A stretch of 64,000 nucleotides of DNA from Okapia johnstoni (GCA_024291935.2 CM044307.1:101499461-101563460), one strand, 5' to 3'. Shown: positions 37,560 to 49,312, numbered from the stretch's first letter. A program made the numbers and translations. Notes: generated by a model not told the origin, from the sequence alone.

Positions 37560-37913
37560 CCTGCCCCACTGCATGCCTTCTCCTATTTAGATGTTCCCTG
37601 TCTCAGTGTATTATACACTGTTCATCTAACTGTTCAAGTCAGGGATCTAGGGATCATTCTTAATTCTTTTTAGCCATCCCCACCCCTCAGTCCATACCTG
37701 AATCAAATTTCCCTTCTAAATATTTCTTGAATTTTTTATGTTTCTCTGTTAAGGGTCTCTAAATTCATACTGTTAAATTACAAAAAATATCTAAATGGTC
37801 TTTCTGCTCTCATTTTCTCTACCCTCCACCTAAACCTAGATTTTGAATACACCTATTTGTTATTTCTCTGTCTAAAATCTTTGGTAGTTTTCAGTTTCCT
37901 TTTGATATGCTCT
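37560..37913 (+). mobile_element. L2 LINE, left part of an element split by BovB
   Basis: TTCAAGTCAGGGATCTAGGG and TTTCTGCTCTCATTTTCTCT fit L2. It continues beyond the BovB at 38659. Confidence 0.5.
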
Positions 37914-38658
37914 ATAAGATTACCAAAATCACTGCAGATGGTGACTGCAGCTATGAACTTAAAAGACACTTGCTCCTCGGAAGAAAAGTTATGACCAACA
38001 TAGACAACTTATTAAAAAGCAAAGACATTACTTTGCCAACAAAGGTCCATCTAGTCAAAGCTATGGTTTTTCCAGTAGTCATGTATGGATGTGAGAGTTG
38101 GACTATAAAGAAAGCTGAGCACTGAAGAATTGATGCTTTTGAAATGTGGTTTTGGAGAAGACTCTTGAGAGTCCCTTGGGCTGCAAGGAGATCCAATCAA
38201 TCCATCCTAAAGGAGATCAGTCCTGAATATTCATTGGAAGGACTGATGTTGAAGCTGAAACTCCAATACTTTGGCCACCTGATGCAAAGAAGTGACTCAT
38301 TTGAAAAGACCCTGATGCTGGGAAAGATTGAAGGCAGGAGATGGTTTGCAGAAGGCTTTGCAGAGGAGATATTTGGTGTGAAACATAAAGAAAAGGCCTT
38401 TTGGTCTCTGAAAGAGGATAGAAAGGACAGTAAGAAAGAGCAGCAAAGATTCTGGAGCGCAAAGGGGAAACAGCAAGGGGTGTGTGGGGGATATAAGCAA
38501 AAATCAGGTAATCTTATCAGTTCTGTTCAGTTGCTCAGTCGTGTCCAACTCTTTGTGACCCCATGGACCACAGCACGCCAGGTCTCCCTGTCCATCATCA
38601 ACTCCCAGAGTTTACCCAAACTCTTGTCTATTGAGTTCATGATGCCATTCAACCATGG
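37914..38658. mobile_element. Rearranged BovB insertion with internal inversion
   Basis: In order: target-site copy ATAAGATTACC (37914-37924), BovB in sense to about 38346 (with VFPVVMYGCESWTIKKAEH readable), an inverted 137-bp copy of the right flank (38350-38486), a 20-bp inverted spacer, the inverted target-site copy GGTAATCTTAT (38507-38517), then the BovB 3' end in antisense (38518-38656). The two BovB parts are nearly contiguous in element coordinates and both reach the motif ATGGTT. Confidence 0.85.
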
Positions 38659-38795
38659 CACACACCCCTTGCTGTTTCCCCATTGTGCTCCAGAATCTTT
38701 GCTGCTCTTTCTTACTGTCCTTTCTGTCCTCTTTTGGAGACCAAAAGGCCTTTTCTTTATGTTTCACACCAAATATCTCCTCTGCAAAGCCTTCT
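38350..38795. repeat. Inverted repeat, two 137-bp arms around a 172-bp loop
   Basis: Arm 38350-38486 pairs with arm 38659-38795 with about five mismatches by eye. The right arm is collinear with the flanking L2. The left arm is the copy. Confidence 0.95.
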
Positions 38796-38985
38796 ATCAA
38801 TTCCTCTTTTTATTCGCACCTTCCAAAAGTTGTTTCTAAACACTGAACCTATTACAACATAATTGTTTATCTCTTCTGTGGAACTCTGAGCTCCTTAAAG
38901 GCAGAGTTGACCAGTGATTATGTCTTATGTATGTTTCTACTCTTTATGCCTACTCAGTATTTAAGACTGAATGGATGTGGCATTT
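38659..38985 (+). mobile_element. L2 LINE, right part of the element split by BovB
   Basis: CTCCTCTGCAAAGCCTTCTA corresponds to the conserved L2 stretch ahead of its 3' end. GAGCTCCTTAAAGGCAGAGT and TACTCAGTATTTAAG follow. Confidence 0.55.
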
Positions 38986-39849
38986 GGACTCAAGGAAGGC
39001 ATTGACTTTAATGCAAAAGTATTTCAGTGTCAAAATTCTCCATTGCAAAATCATTCATACTAATTTTCTTCAAATTTTCTTTCAAATTGTCAAATTGTCT
39101 TTCAAATATTTGCATGGTGCCTGTCAAAATTAAAATTCTCCCAGGCAGTTTCTATTCATGTGTGACATGCTCAGCTTCTTTTTCACAAAACTAGTATATT
39201 TTATATTGTTGATATGTGTGTTTTCATTAACATAAGTATGAATTACTGCTTAAAGGGAAGAAATATGCACATAAATTGAGTATTTCAAACCATTAAAGAA
39301 AATAATTTCTTCATAAATTTCAGAGTAGATTGAAGTTTTAACAGTATCTAAATAATTAACTGAGATAATAAATTGTTAATGAATTTATGAAGTGGGATAT
39401 AACACGTTGATAGTTCATGAAGAAGGCAAAGGACAACAATGTCTAAATTTGAGCTGCTAAGTATGTTTAGAAAGAAAGGATATTTAGGTGAAATCATAGT
39501 TTAAAGAACATAATAGTGATTATATAAAATTATTTTTGAAGGATTCAACTGTATATTTAATTTAAAAGAACATTTGCAGGTTATTAACAGTTTTCCCGAA
39601 TATAAATAAAAATATTTTGAAGTCCTATTACATAAGCATGTAGAATATGTTTTTCAGTAAAATCACTAAAAATCAAAGGATAAGAATGATTATTATATTA
39701 TTTTTCTAAATCATCAGTATTATAGAAAATCTAGTTTTACCAAAAGGATAAAAGGAGAAAAAATATCTTTCTCCCAATAATAGTTAGCAGTATTTTATCT
39801 TTTAATAATTTGATGAATTCTCCCACTTTCTCATCTCAAACTTCAAATC
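38986..39849. other. Unassigned AT-rich intronic DNA
   Basis: Contains short TTTCAAAT/GTCAAATT iterations near 39066-39105. No gene. Confidence 0.4.
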
Positions 39850-40170
39850 TCATGTTGAATTTAATTTATTTTGAGTTTTCTGAGAATCTTCTTTTTCTTG
39901 GTTCAGAAAGAATTGTGAAGTAAGTTTAATTCTTTGTGATTTCTGGTCATTAACCTCAGTTTGGGTCTGCCTCAGTATTAGGCCCTGAGTTAACAAATTT
40001 TCAGCTCTCTTTTCTTCTGCGTTTATAAAAGGAGTAGGGATTTGACTACAGAAAACTCCCATTTCTGAAGAAAGTATGGGATTGCTATATCTGGTATTGT
40101 AGGGCACTTTTTGGTTGGGCCCAGTAACTAAGCTGAGATGCCTTGGCTGGATAGTTAATAATGACAGCAA
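39850..40170 (-). other. Unidentified 106-codon antisense ORF
   Basis: ATG to stop on the minus strand, with a mixed, polar composition (QPRHLSLVTGPNQKVPYNTR near the start, NQEKEDSQKTQNKLNST at the end). This is less AT-driven than its neighbours. No domain, signal or transmembrane segment is recognised. The upstream end runs into a MIR-like segment. It may be a chance ORF or a remnant of an old repeat or pseudogene. Confidence 0.2.
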
Positions 40171-40270
40171 TAACTGAGCTTAGCAAGTGTTTACTATGTG
40201 CTGGTATTAGTCTAAGATCTTTCTACACATCAGTTTATTCATGAGCCTCCTTCATTTCTAGGATAGAGCT
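40157..40270 (+). mobile_element. MIR SINE fragment
   Basis: GTGTTTACTATGTGCTGGTA followed by CTAAGATCTTTCTACACATC matches the MIR 5' region. Confidence 0.6.
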
Positions 40271-40500
40271 TGTGCTGTTAGATCTTGACTAGCAAAACCT
40301 CATGGTGGTGTGAAAGAACTAAGAGGTGGAAGATGTTAAACAAGATTACAAAGGGAAGATAGGTAAAATCAGAATTTAAAGGAAATTACAGCATGTATAT
40401 AAAATTAAACTATATAATCAAGCATTCAACTCAGTATTTTTTAATTTTTTTATTGAAGTATAGTTGGTTTGCAATGTTGCATTAATTTCTGCTATACAAG

Positions 40501-40804
40501 ACATAGAGAATAGACTTGTAGAAATCGTAGGGGAAAGAGAGGCTAGGACCAATTGAGAGAGTAGCATAGAAACATATACATTACCATATGTAAAATTGGA
40601 TAGCCAGTGGAAATATGCTGTATGATGTAGGGAGCTCAAATCTGGTGTTCTATGACAACCTAGATGGGTGGGATGGGGTGAGAGGGAGGTTCAAATGGGA
40701 GGGGATATATGTATACTTATGGCTGCTTCATGTTGATATATGGCAGAAACCAATGCAATATTATAAAACAATTATCATCCAATTAAAAATAAATTTAAAA
40801 AATG
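40501..40804 (+). mobile_element. Ruminant L1 3'-end fragment inserted in the opposite-strand L1
   Basis: It carries GGTGGGATGGGGTGAGAGGG and CAATTAAAAATAAATTTAAA with an A-rich tail. Flanking TCTGCTATACA (40488-40498) and TCTGCTGTACA (40805-40815) form the target-site duplication. Confidence 0.85.
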
Positions 40805-41438
40805 TCTGCTGTACAGCAGAGACTCAATTATGCATGTATTCTTTTTCATATTCTTTATATTATTGCTTATCATATGATATTTAATATAGTTATCTGTGCT
40901 ATACAGTAGGACCTTGTTATCTGTTCTATATATAATAGCTTACATCTGCTAACCCCAACCTCCCACTTCATCCCTCCACCAATCCCCTCCCACTTGGTAA
41001 CCACAAGTCTGTCCTCTATGTCTGTAAATCTGTTTCATAGATAGGTTCATTTGTGCATATTTTAGATTCCACATATAAGTGATATTGTATAGTATTTGTC
41101 TTTCTTGCTTACTTAAGTATGATAATCTCTAGTTGCATCCATGTAACTGCAAATGGTATTCATTCATTCCTTTTATGGCTGAGTAATATTCTACAGTATA
41201 CATGTACCATAGCTTCTTTATCCATTCATATGTCAGTGGACATTTAGGTTGTTTCCATATCTTGGCTATTGTGAATAATGCTGCTATGAATATAGTGATG
41301 CATGTATATTTTTGAATTATAGAGTTTTGTCTGTATATGTCCAGGAGTAAGATTGCTGGATCGTATGGCAACTCTATTTTTAGCTGAGGAACCTGCCTAC
41401 TGTTTTCCATTGTGGCTTACATTCCCACTAACAGTGTA

Positions 41439-41720
41439 GAACGGAGAAGGCAATGGCACCCCACTCCAATACTCTTGCCTGGAGAATCCCATGGATGGAG
41501 GAGCCTGATAGGCTACAGTCCATGGGGTCGCTAAGAGTCAGACACGACTGAGAGACTTCACTTTCACTTTTCCCTTTCATGCACTGGAGAAGGAAATGGC
41601 AACCCACTCCAGTATTCTTGCCTGGAGAATCCCAGGGACGGCGGAGCCTGGTGGGCTGCCGTCTATGGGGTCGCACAGAGTTGGACATGACTGAAGCAAC
41701 TTAGCAGCAGCAGCAGCAGC
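41439..41720 (+). mobile_element. Bov-A2 dimeric SINE inserted in L1
   Basis: Two Bov-A units end in GCAGCAGCAGCAGCAGC. The target-site duplication AACAGTGTA lies at 41430-41438 and 41721-41729. L1 sequence is collinear across it. Confidence 0.93.
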
Positions 41721-42130
41721 AACAGTGTATAAAGGTTCCCTTTTTTCCACATCCTTTCCAGCATTTCTTATTCATAGAATTTTTAATGATGGCCACACTG
41801 ACCAGTGTGAGGTGGTACCTCATTGAAGTTTTGATTTGTATTTCTCATTATTAGTGATATTGAGCATCATTTCAAATGCTTTTTGGCCATGTGTGTTTCT
41901 TCTTTGGAGAAATGTCTATTTAGGTCTTCTGCCCATTTTTCAATTGAGTTATTTGGTTTTCTGTTGTTGAATTGTATGAGCTGTTTATATATTTTGAAAA
42001 TTAAGCCCTTGTTGGTCACATTATTTACAAATATTTTCTCCCATTCTGTAGGTTGTCTTTTTGTTTATAATTTCTTTAACATGCAAAAGCCTATACATTT
42101 GATGAAATCAATTCCATAGTGTCAAAAATG

Positions 42131-42940
42131 TTTTCCCAGGGTGTTAAGCAAGTTAGGTTGTTAAAGCAAATTTTCTAGAATATAAATAAAAATAATTAGA
42201 GATCTACATTTGCATGAATAATTGGATATCTTTCAGCAAATCACTAAAAACCAGACAGTTAAAGGAAATTTAAAGGATAATCAGTATGTGATATTGTTAG
42301 CTTTGAAAACCAAATCTAAGAAAGACCTAGAGATACTATGCAAGTTTCTAATTATAATCCACCCGTCTCCATTCTCAAACAAATTGAATGGGACTTGCCC
42401 TAATACACATAACCTCTAACTATATTTTTGGTTTCTTTTCTCTTTAGTTATACCCTTGGTAGCTATTATACACTGATTATACCTACATGTAATGCATGGG
42501 AGAATGAAGTAGCAACACTTTTCTCAGTCCTAACTCTTTACTGTGGTGATGGCCTTATCTGAATTATTCCCGCTTGTTCCTACATGTAGCTTCAAGGTAC
42601 GATAGAACTGATGTTGTCTGATATTCTTAAGGAACATGATGATCTCTTACTACTCTAGAAACTTTAGAAATAGAAGAGAGTGATGGTAGGGAGAATTCTC
42701 TACATAGTTCATCCGGAATTAAAATACATGAAAGGTACAAGGAGCCAGTGTGTGGAGTATCTGTTGGCTGGATGCACATTTCCATGTTTATCACCAGCTC
42801 CCAAGCCCTTCACCTCTGACTACATCCCTAGTCTTCACAGAAACAATAATTTAGTCTCCCTTTCCATCCTTGTTATCAAGAATTCTAATCTAAAGGGCCC
42901 ATGCCACAGCTTTTTCCAGTTGTACATTGATTTTATAGAG
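42131..42940. other. Unassigned intronic DNA
   Basis: The segment 42176-42290 resembles 39597-39700 (see findings). No gene. Confidence 0.4.
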
Positions 42941-43128
42941 CAGTGGCTCTTAAACTTGTACCCCAGGCATTAGAATTGTTAGGAGGGCTTGTTAAAGCAT
43001 CTCCATGCTGAGCCCGCCCCACATCTGATTCAGTAGGTAAGGGATGTGATCTCAGAATCTGCTTTTCTAACAACTTCCAAGGTAATATTGATGCTGCTAT
43101 TGTGGAGACCACATTTTGAGAACTACTG
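42941..43128. mobile_element. MER5A non-autonomous hAT transposon, near complete
   Basis: The terminal inverted repeats are recognisable: CAGTGGCTCTTAAACTTG at the left and TTTTGAGAACTACTG at the right. The internal CTGATTCAGTAGGT motif is kept. Confidence 0.85.
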
Positions 43129-46100
43129 TTAAAAACAGTTGTTTTGTAAACATAATGTAATTCTAGCAAAAGTCATATTATCTGATTATAAAAACAATGG
43201 AACTGATATGAGAATATTTTCATTATTACCTGGCATGGCTAGTATTGTAAGGGTTTTTTTTTTTTTGGTATTTTCTATTTTTTCCCACTTAAGCCAGTCT
43301 GAAATGACTCAGAAAATTACTCATTCAGCATCAAAGAAAATAGTCCTACAATGAGGTCTAATACTGTAGGCATCCACGAATCATCCTCAGTACTCATCAG
43401 TCTAATAGGTCAGATTCTTACACTTGTAATATTTGCCCTTTGTGCTACCATCTTGCTGTTGGGAAATCTAGCTCCTCCCGGAACAAAATTAGTCTTGTAA
43501 AATGGTAGGAAATATTTCAGACACCAGCAGTAGTGTCTCATACTGGGCAGTGAAGTCACTCGGCTCTAGGAAACACTCTCCACCAAAAAGGATAGCCAAG
43601 AGCGCAGAATTGTGACCAGTGGGATGTGTCCCAAGATGCTCTTGGCCCACATCAATATGGTCAGTGTCACTGCTGAACTCTTTCAGGGCTCTTGATGCAC
43701 TGACTTGTTTAAGATGAAAGGAATCCACTCAAATCACCCAGCCAGTGAGATTTCCCTTAGCCCTGAGAGGCATGTAAAACTTAAAGCGAATTCTTTCGGG
43801 TATGGCAACTCAACAGTCTTAGAGGCTGTTAATACTTGTACAAGCTAAGAAAGAATGGGAGTCCCTCATTTAGTGATGACAGCAGCTAGGAACCTGATGG
43901 TGCAGTGTGCCAAATCCTGAAACTAAAATACCTTGGAGTGAAGGACCTTTAAATAAACTTAAATTGAACTTAAATTCAAATAGATGTGTGGATAGTTTGA
44001 ATCATGATGTGTTTGGAACTCAAGATTTTCTGTCTTGTGAGCTGCTGTCAAGTCATTTATTTATTTACATTTATTCTTTAGGAAGGTCACTGCAGCATGC
44101 ATGGAAAACCACAGAGAATTTCTACAACATTTTCATCATCAAATTTACAGGAATCTGCTGCAGGCAAAGTTACTAAGTCTTTGAATGTGCTTATTCTGAA
44201 AGCACGGTATTAGACACACCAAAACTTGATGGTTCTTAATCAAAGTGGCATAGACTTGGGGGCACGCAAACTTTTATATGGACTAGGCAAAATGATGGTG
44301 TATCCAGACTCTCCTTTCAGCTAACACACTTAACATGGGGACACAGATGGATGGGAAAGGTGACCCTGACCCACAGAGGACCCACATTCCTGTGCAAGGA
44401 TAGAAGCATGATAATCAGGAAATGATGGTTGTTAGTTACAGAAAATGCATTATTGTGCAAACCAGGGGAAAAGTGCTTATGAGAGGAAGTGATTGGATTA
44501 TGGGGAATGAGAGAATAAGGATAGATCATTCCTACTGAGTAAATTGCTGTGATTTATAAGAGAAAGGGTATAGTGATATCTTGGCCCATTACTGGCTAGA
44601 TTCATTTCACAAACAATCCTAAATCAGAATGTGACAGTTTATGGGGAGACAAACAAAGTCTCCCAAAGATGCTTATGTATTATTAAGCTTTTACACCGGC
44701 ATATTTTCAACCCCCCATACCTTTATTGCTTTCAGTTGCCTTTATTTTGGTAGTTGATGTTCTAATGATAATTTTGTATTCCCCCATAATTTTGTATTCT
44801 GTAACTCTAATAATAGTTTATTACACACTGGAATAAAAGGGAAAAATAATACTGAATTATTTTATTAGGCATTTTTGGAATTTTTATAAGTTCCAAGAGA
44901 AAATTGTCTAAAAGAAACTTGAAAATGTTATTTGCTTAAAAGTACACGACAATATTTGTACAATATTAAAATAATTAGATGCTGTTCTATAATATACTTT
45001 GAGCATTTTGGTGTTCTAAATATTTCTATTAAAATATCCATGAATTAATCAGATGTTTATCTTTCAGTGCTCTACACAGATGAAATATATATTCAGTTAT
45101 ATACTACATGCACATAGTATATTCATATTTATGAAGTTTAGTTAGGTATGCTTATTTTTTTATTTCAGATACAGAAGGTCTTTTTCCATCATATTGTAAT
45201 TCTTCAAGAATATAGATTAATATAGTATGTTCTAAGAGAAATATTTCATGAAAGATTTAACACAGAGAACACTTATGTAACAAAACAGGAAATGTCATGA
45301 AGTTTACTGAAAATGCAAATGTTATTAACAGTGATGATTTCTTAAAAAAAAAGAAAAAAGACTTTAGGCAAGTTCAAGAACTAAAGCACAGTTGAGCCAG
45401 GGGGTAAATGCCTTGCCTTTCTATAATGATTGATTTGTGTACAGAACTTAAAATATTTAGTAGTTCAGGTAGTTAGTGTGTTCCACGAATGATCTCTGAA
45501 TGTCATTTTCCTCTCAGCTCTGCTTGGGGTAGCAGACACTCCCTGATGAGGGCTTTGATTGCTGGTATTAAAGGAATAGATGCAGGGTTGACATTTTACT
45601 ATGAAAGACGAGAAGCTGAAGCAAGGCATCATACTGTTTCCTGAGCTGGTCTACAGACACACTTGCAAGACTAGCTGAAGATTCCCTTGGGAAATGTTTT
45701 GGATCTGTCCTCATTTGAGACCCCAAAGATCTAAAGTGCAGAGCAGAGATGACACAGACATAGAAGAATTATTTCCTGAAAATATTTCTAAAAACATGCT
45801 ACCATCAACTTAATCACAGAAAAAACCTTCGTCAACTTTCTTATCATAGGAAATTTTCAGTAAGCTGTCCGTTTTATCAGGGCAACAATAGTGTACCACC
45901 TTGCCTGTCTGCTACAGTGAGTGAGGTTTAAAAGTGTAGTCCCGACAGTCACTGAGTTGATATATGTTGTAAAGCTGTAGGAATCAGATTTCTGGAGATA
46001 ATCTGTCCTCATGATATAATGACTTTTTGTCCATCATCCTGGTAGGAGTTAGATACCGAACATCAAAACCTATAGAGGCTTCTTCTAGTTCATGATATTA

Positions 46101-46145
46101 GTTTATTAAACTATGGCTTTTATCTTTCTTGTCTATGAAGGCAGT
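43129..46145. other. Unassigned intronic DNA
   Basis: About 3 kb without a recognised gene. It contains a 79-codon minus-strand ORF at 43489-43728 with a mixed composition (DTDHIDVGQEHLGTHPTGHN) that I cannot assign to any family. Confidence 0.4.
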
Positions 46146-46149
46146 TCTT

Positions 46150-46600
46150 AAAAAGACTTTAGCCATGGCATTAAAGACCCTGAACAATCTGGCCCCGTTT
46201 CTTCTCTGACGCTCATTCTGATTTACTTGGCTCCAGCCTCACTGGAATCTCTGATTTTCTAGAACACACCAGGCGCATTCCTGTCCCAGAGACTGTGCGG
46301 TTGGCCATTCTCCTCCCTGTGACAGTTTTCTTCAAATATTCCCTTGCTCTTTCACCTCTTTCACCTCTTTGTTTAAATGTCACCACTTTAGAGAGGCACT
46401 GCCTGACTACCATATTTTTTAAAATAGTAACTCCTATCCGCCTTCCCATTCCAATTATCGTGATTCATTTTTTGTCATGGTACATATCACTTCCCAATAG
46501 TATATAATTTAATTATGTGTTACATATTTAAATTTTTATAATATATATTATTTTTCTCCCTCTCCTGAAACAGAGGTCCTGTGATCTTTGTAATTTTGGT
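46150..46600 (+). mobile_element. L2 LINE 3'-half fragment
   Basis: AATCTGGCCCCGTTTCTTCT, AGAGAGGCACTGCCTGACTA and TTCTCCCTCTCCTGAAACAG are in L2 order. Confidence 0.65.
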
Positions 46601-46645
46601 TTTTTCCTTCTAACTCAGCACCTCAAAAATGCCTACCTTGACTAT

Positions 46646-49312
46646 CAGTTCAGTTCAGTCACTCAGTCGTGTCCAACTCTTTGTGACCCCGTGGACTGCA
46701 GCATGCCAGGCCTCTATGTCCATCACCAACTCCTGGAGTTTACTCAAACTCATGTCCATTGAGTTGGTGATGCCATCCAACCATGTCATCCTCTGTCGTC
46801 CCCTTCTCCTCCCACCTTCAATCTTTCCCAGCATCAGGGTCTTTTCAAATGAGTGGGTTCTCCGCATTACATGGCCAAAGTATTGGAGCTTGAGCTTTAG
46901 CAATAGTCCTTCCAGTGTATATTCAGGACTGATTTCCTTCAGGATTGACTGGTTGGATCTCCTTGCAGTCCAAGGGACTCTCAAGAGTCTTCTCCAGCAC
47001 CACAGTTCAAAAGCATCAATTCTTCAGTGCTCAGCTTTCTTTATAGTCCAACTCTCTGGAAAACCATAGCTTTGACTAGATGGACGTTTGTTGTCAAAGT
47101 AATGTTTCTGCTTTTTAATATGCTGTCTAGGTGGGTCATAACTGTTGTTCCAAGGAGTGAGCGTCTTTTAATTTCATGGCTGCAGTCACCATCTGCAGTG
47201 ATTTTGGAGCCTCCAAAAGTTGTTTGTCACTGTTTCCATTGTTTCCCCATCTATTTGCCATAAAGTGATGGGAACGGATGCCATAATCTTAGTTTTTCTT
47301 GTGTGTGTTTGATGTTACATTTTTTTTAATTTGTTTTTTAATTGAAGGATAATTGTTGTAGAGAATTTTGTTGTTTTCTGTCAAACCTCAACATGAATCA
47401 GCCATAGGTATTCATATATCCCCTCCCTTTTGAACCTTCCTCCCATCTCCCTCCCCATCCCACCCCTATAGGTTGATACAGAGCCCCTGATCTTAGTGTT
47501 TTGAATGTTGAGTTTTAGGCCAACTTTTTCACTCTCCTCTTTCACCATCATCAAGAGGCTCTTTAGTTCTTTTTCGCTTTCTGCCATAAGGGTGGTGTCA
47601 TTTGCGTATCTGAGGTTATTGATATTTCTCCTGGAAATCTTGATGAAGCTTGTGCTTCATCCAGCCTGGCATTTCACATGATGTACTCTGAATTTAAGTT
47701 AAATAAGCAGGGTGATGATATACATCCTTGATATACTCCTTTCCCAATTTGGAACCAGTCCATTGTTCCATGTCCAGTTCTAACTGTTGCTTCTTGACCC
47801 CCACAAAGATTTCTCAGGAGGCAGGTAGGGTGGTCTGCTATTCATTCCTTTGTTTTGAAGAATTTCCCACAGTTTACTGTGATTCACACATTCAAAGGCT
47901 TTGGCATAGTCAATAAAGCAGAAATAGATGTTTTTCTGGAATTTTCTTGCTTTTTCGATGATCCAACGGATGTTGGCCATTTGATCTCTGGTTCCTCTGT
48001 CTTTTCTAAATCCAGCTTGAACATCTGGAAATTCTCAGTTCATGTACTGTTGAAGCCTGGCTTGCAGAATTTTGAGCATGATTTTGCTAGCGTGTGAGAT
48101 GAGTGCAACTGTGCAGTAGTTTTTCTTCAGGTACTCTTATCAGATCTAATCCCATGAATCTATTTGTCACTTCCACTGTATAATCATAAGGGATTTGATT
48201 GAGGTCATACCTGAATGGTCTAGTGGTTTTCTCTACTTTCTTCAATTTAAGTCTGAATTTGGCAATAAGGAATTCATGATCTTAGCCACAGTCAGCTCCT
48301 GGTCTTATTTTTGCTGACTGTATAGAATTTCTCCATCTAAGACTGCAAAGAATATAATCAGTCTGATTTCAGTATTGATCATCTGGTGATGTCCATATGT
48401 AGAGTCATCTCTTGTGTTGTTGGAGGACGGTATTTGCTATGACCAGTGTGTTCTCATGGCAAAATTCTGTTAGCCTTTGCCCTGCTTCATTTTGTACTCC
48501 AAGGCCAAACTTGCCTTTTGCTCCAGATATCTCTTGACTTCCTACATTTGCATTCCAGTCCCCTATGATGAAAAGACATCTTTTTTGGGTGTTAGTCCTA
48601 GAAGGTCTTGAACGTCTTCATAGAACCATTCAACTTCAGCTTCTTCAGCATTAGTGGTTGGGCCATAGACTTGAATTACTAGCATATTGAATAGTTTTCC
48701 TTGGAAATGAACAAAGATCATTCTGTCATTTTTGAGACTGAACCCAAGTGCTGCATTTCGGACTCTTTTGTTGACTATGAGGGCTACTGCATTTCTTTTA
48801 AGAGATTCTTGCACACAGTAGTAGATATAATGGTCATCTGAATTAAAGCCACCCATTCTAGTCCATTTTAATTCATTGATTCCTAAAATGTCGTTGTTCA
48901 TTCTTGCCATCTCTTGTTTGACCACTTCCAATTTGCCTTGATTCATGGACCTAACATTCCAGGTTCCTACGTAATATTTTTCTTACAGCATTGGATTTTA
49001 CTTCTATCACCAGTCACATCCATAACTGGGCGTTGTTTTCACTTTGGCTCTGTCTTTTCATTCTTTCTGGAGTCATTTCTCCACTCTTCTCTAGCAGCAT
49101 ACTGAGCACCTACTGACCTGGGAATTCATCTTTCAGTGTTATTTCTTTTTGCTGTTTCATACTGTTCATGGAATTCTCAAGGCAAGAATACTGAAGGAGT
49201 TAGCCATTCCCTTCTCCAGCAGACCATGTTTTGTCAGAACTCTCCACCATGACCCGTCCGTCTTGGGTGGCCCTGCACAGCATGGCTCATATTTAATTCA
49301 GTTAGACAAGGC
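46646..49312 (-). mobile_element. BovB (RTE-type) LINE, antisense, 3' end to near the 5' region
   Basis: The 3' end lies at 46646. Minus-strand pieces of the protein are readable: the endonuclease part at 48563-48946 (NDILGINELKWTRMGGF; VQVYGPTTNAEEAEVEWFYE-like text) and the reverse transcriptase part at 47780-47980 (FIDYAKAFECVNHSKLWEIL). A segment between these is deleted, and frameshifts and stops make it dead. An L1 fragment interrupts it at 47298-47489. Confidence 0.9.
47298..47489 (-). mobile_element. L1 3'-UTR fragment nested in BovB
   Basis: AACATGAATCAGCCATAGGT and the C-rich CCCCATCCCACCCCTATAGG are present, with T-runs at the left. The target-site duplication ATCTTAGTTTTT / ATCTTAGTGTTT lies at 47286-47297 and 47490-47501. 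BovB text is continuous across it. Confidence 0.88.

Larger units (their letters stand above)
40430..42130 (-). mobile_element. L1 LINE 3' half, antisense, carrying two nested insertions
   Basis: On the minus strand the end of ORF2 is readable (LPYDPAILLLDIYRQNS... to TVEYYSAIKGMNEY) at 41129-41410, with stops. The 3' UTR runs down to 40430. It is interrupted by an L1 3' end at 40501-40804 and a Bov-A2 at 41439-41720. 5'-truncated near 42130. Confidence 0.85.

Noticed and set aside
38144..38839. The longest ORF of the window, 231 codons on plus, as a possible gene
   Set aside because: It is BovB reverse-transcriptase tail read into the inverted host flank and antisense BovB. The length is an accident of the rearrangement.
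41129..41410. 93-codon minus-strand ORF as a gene
   Set aside because: It is the end of L1 ORF2 (LPYDPAI... EYYSAIK), 5'-truncated.
46655..48946. Minus-strand ORFs of 66-127 codons as possible genes
   Set aside because: They are fragments of the BovB endonuclease and reverse transcriptase, broken by stops and deletions.
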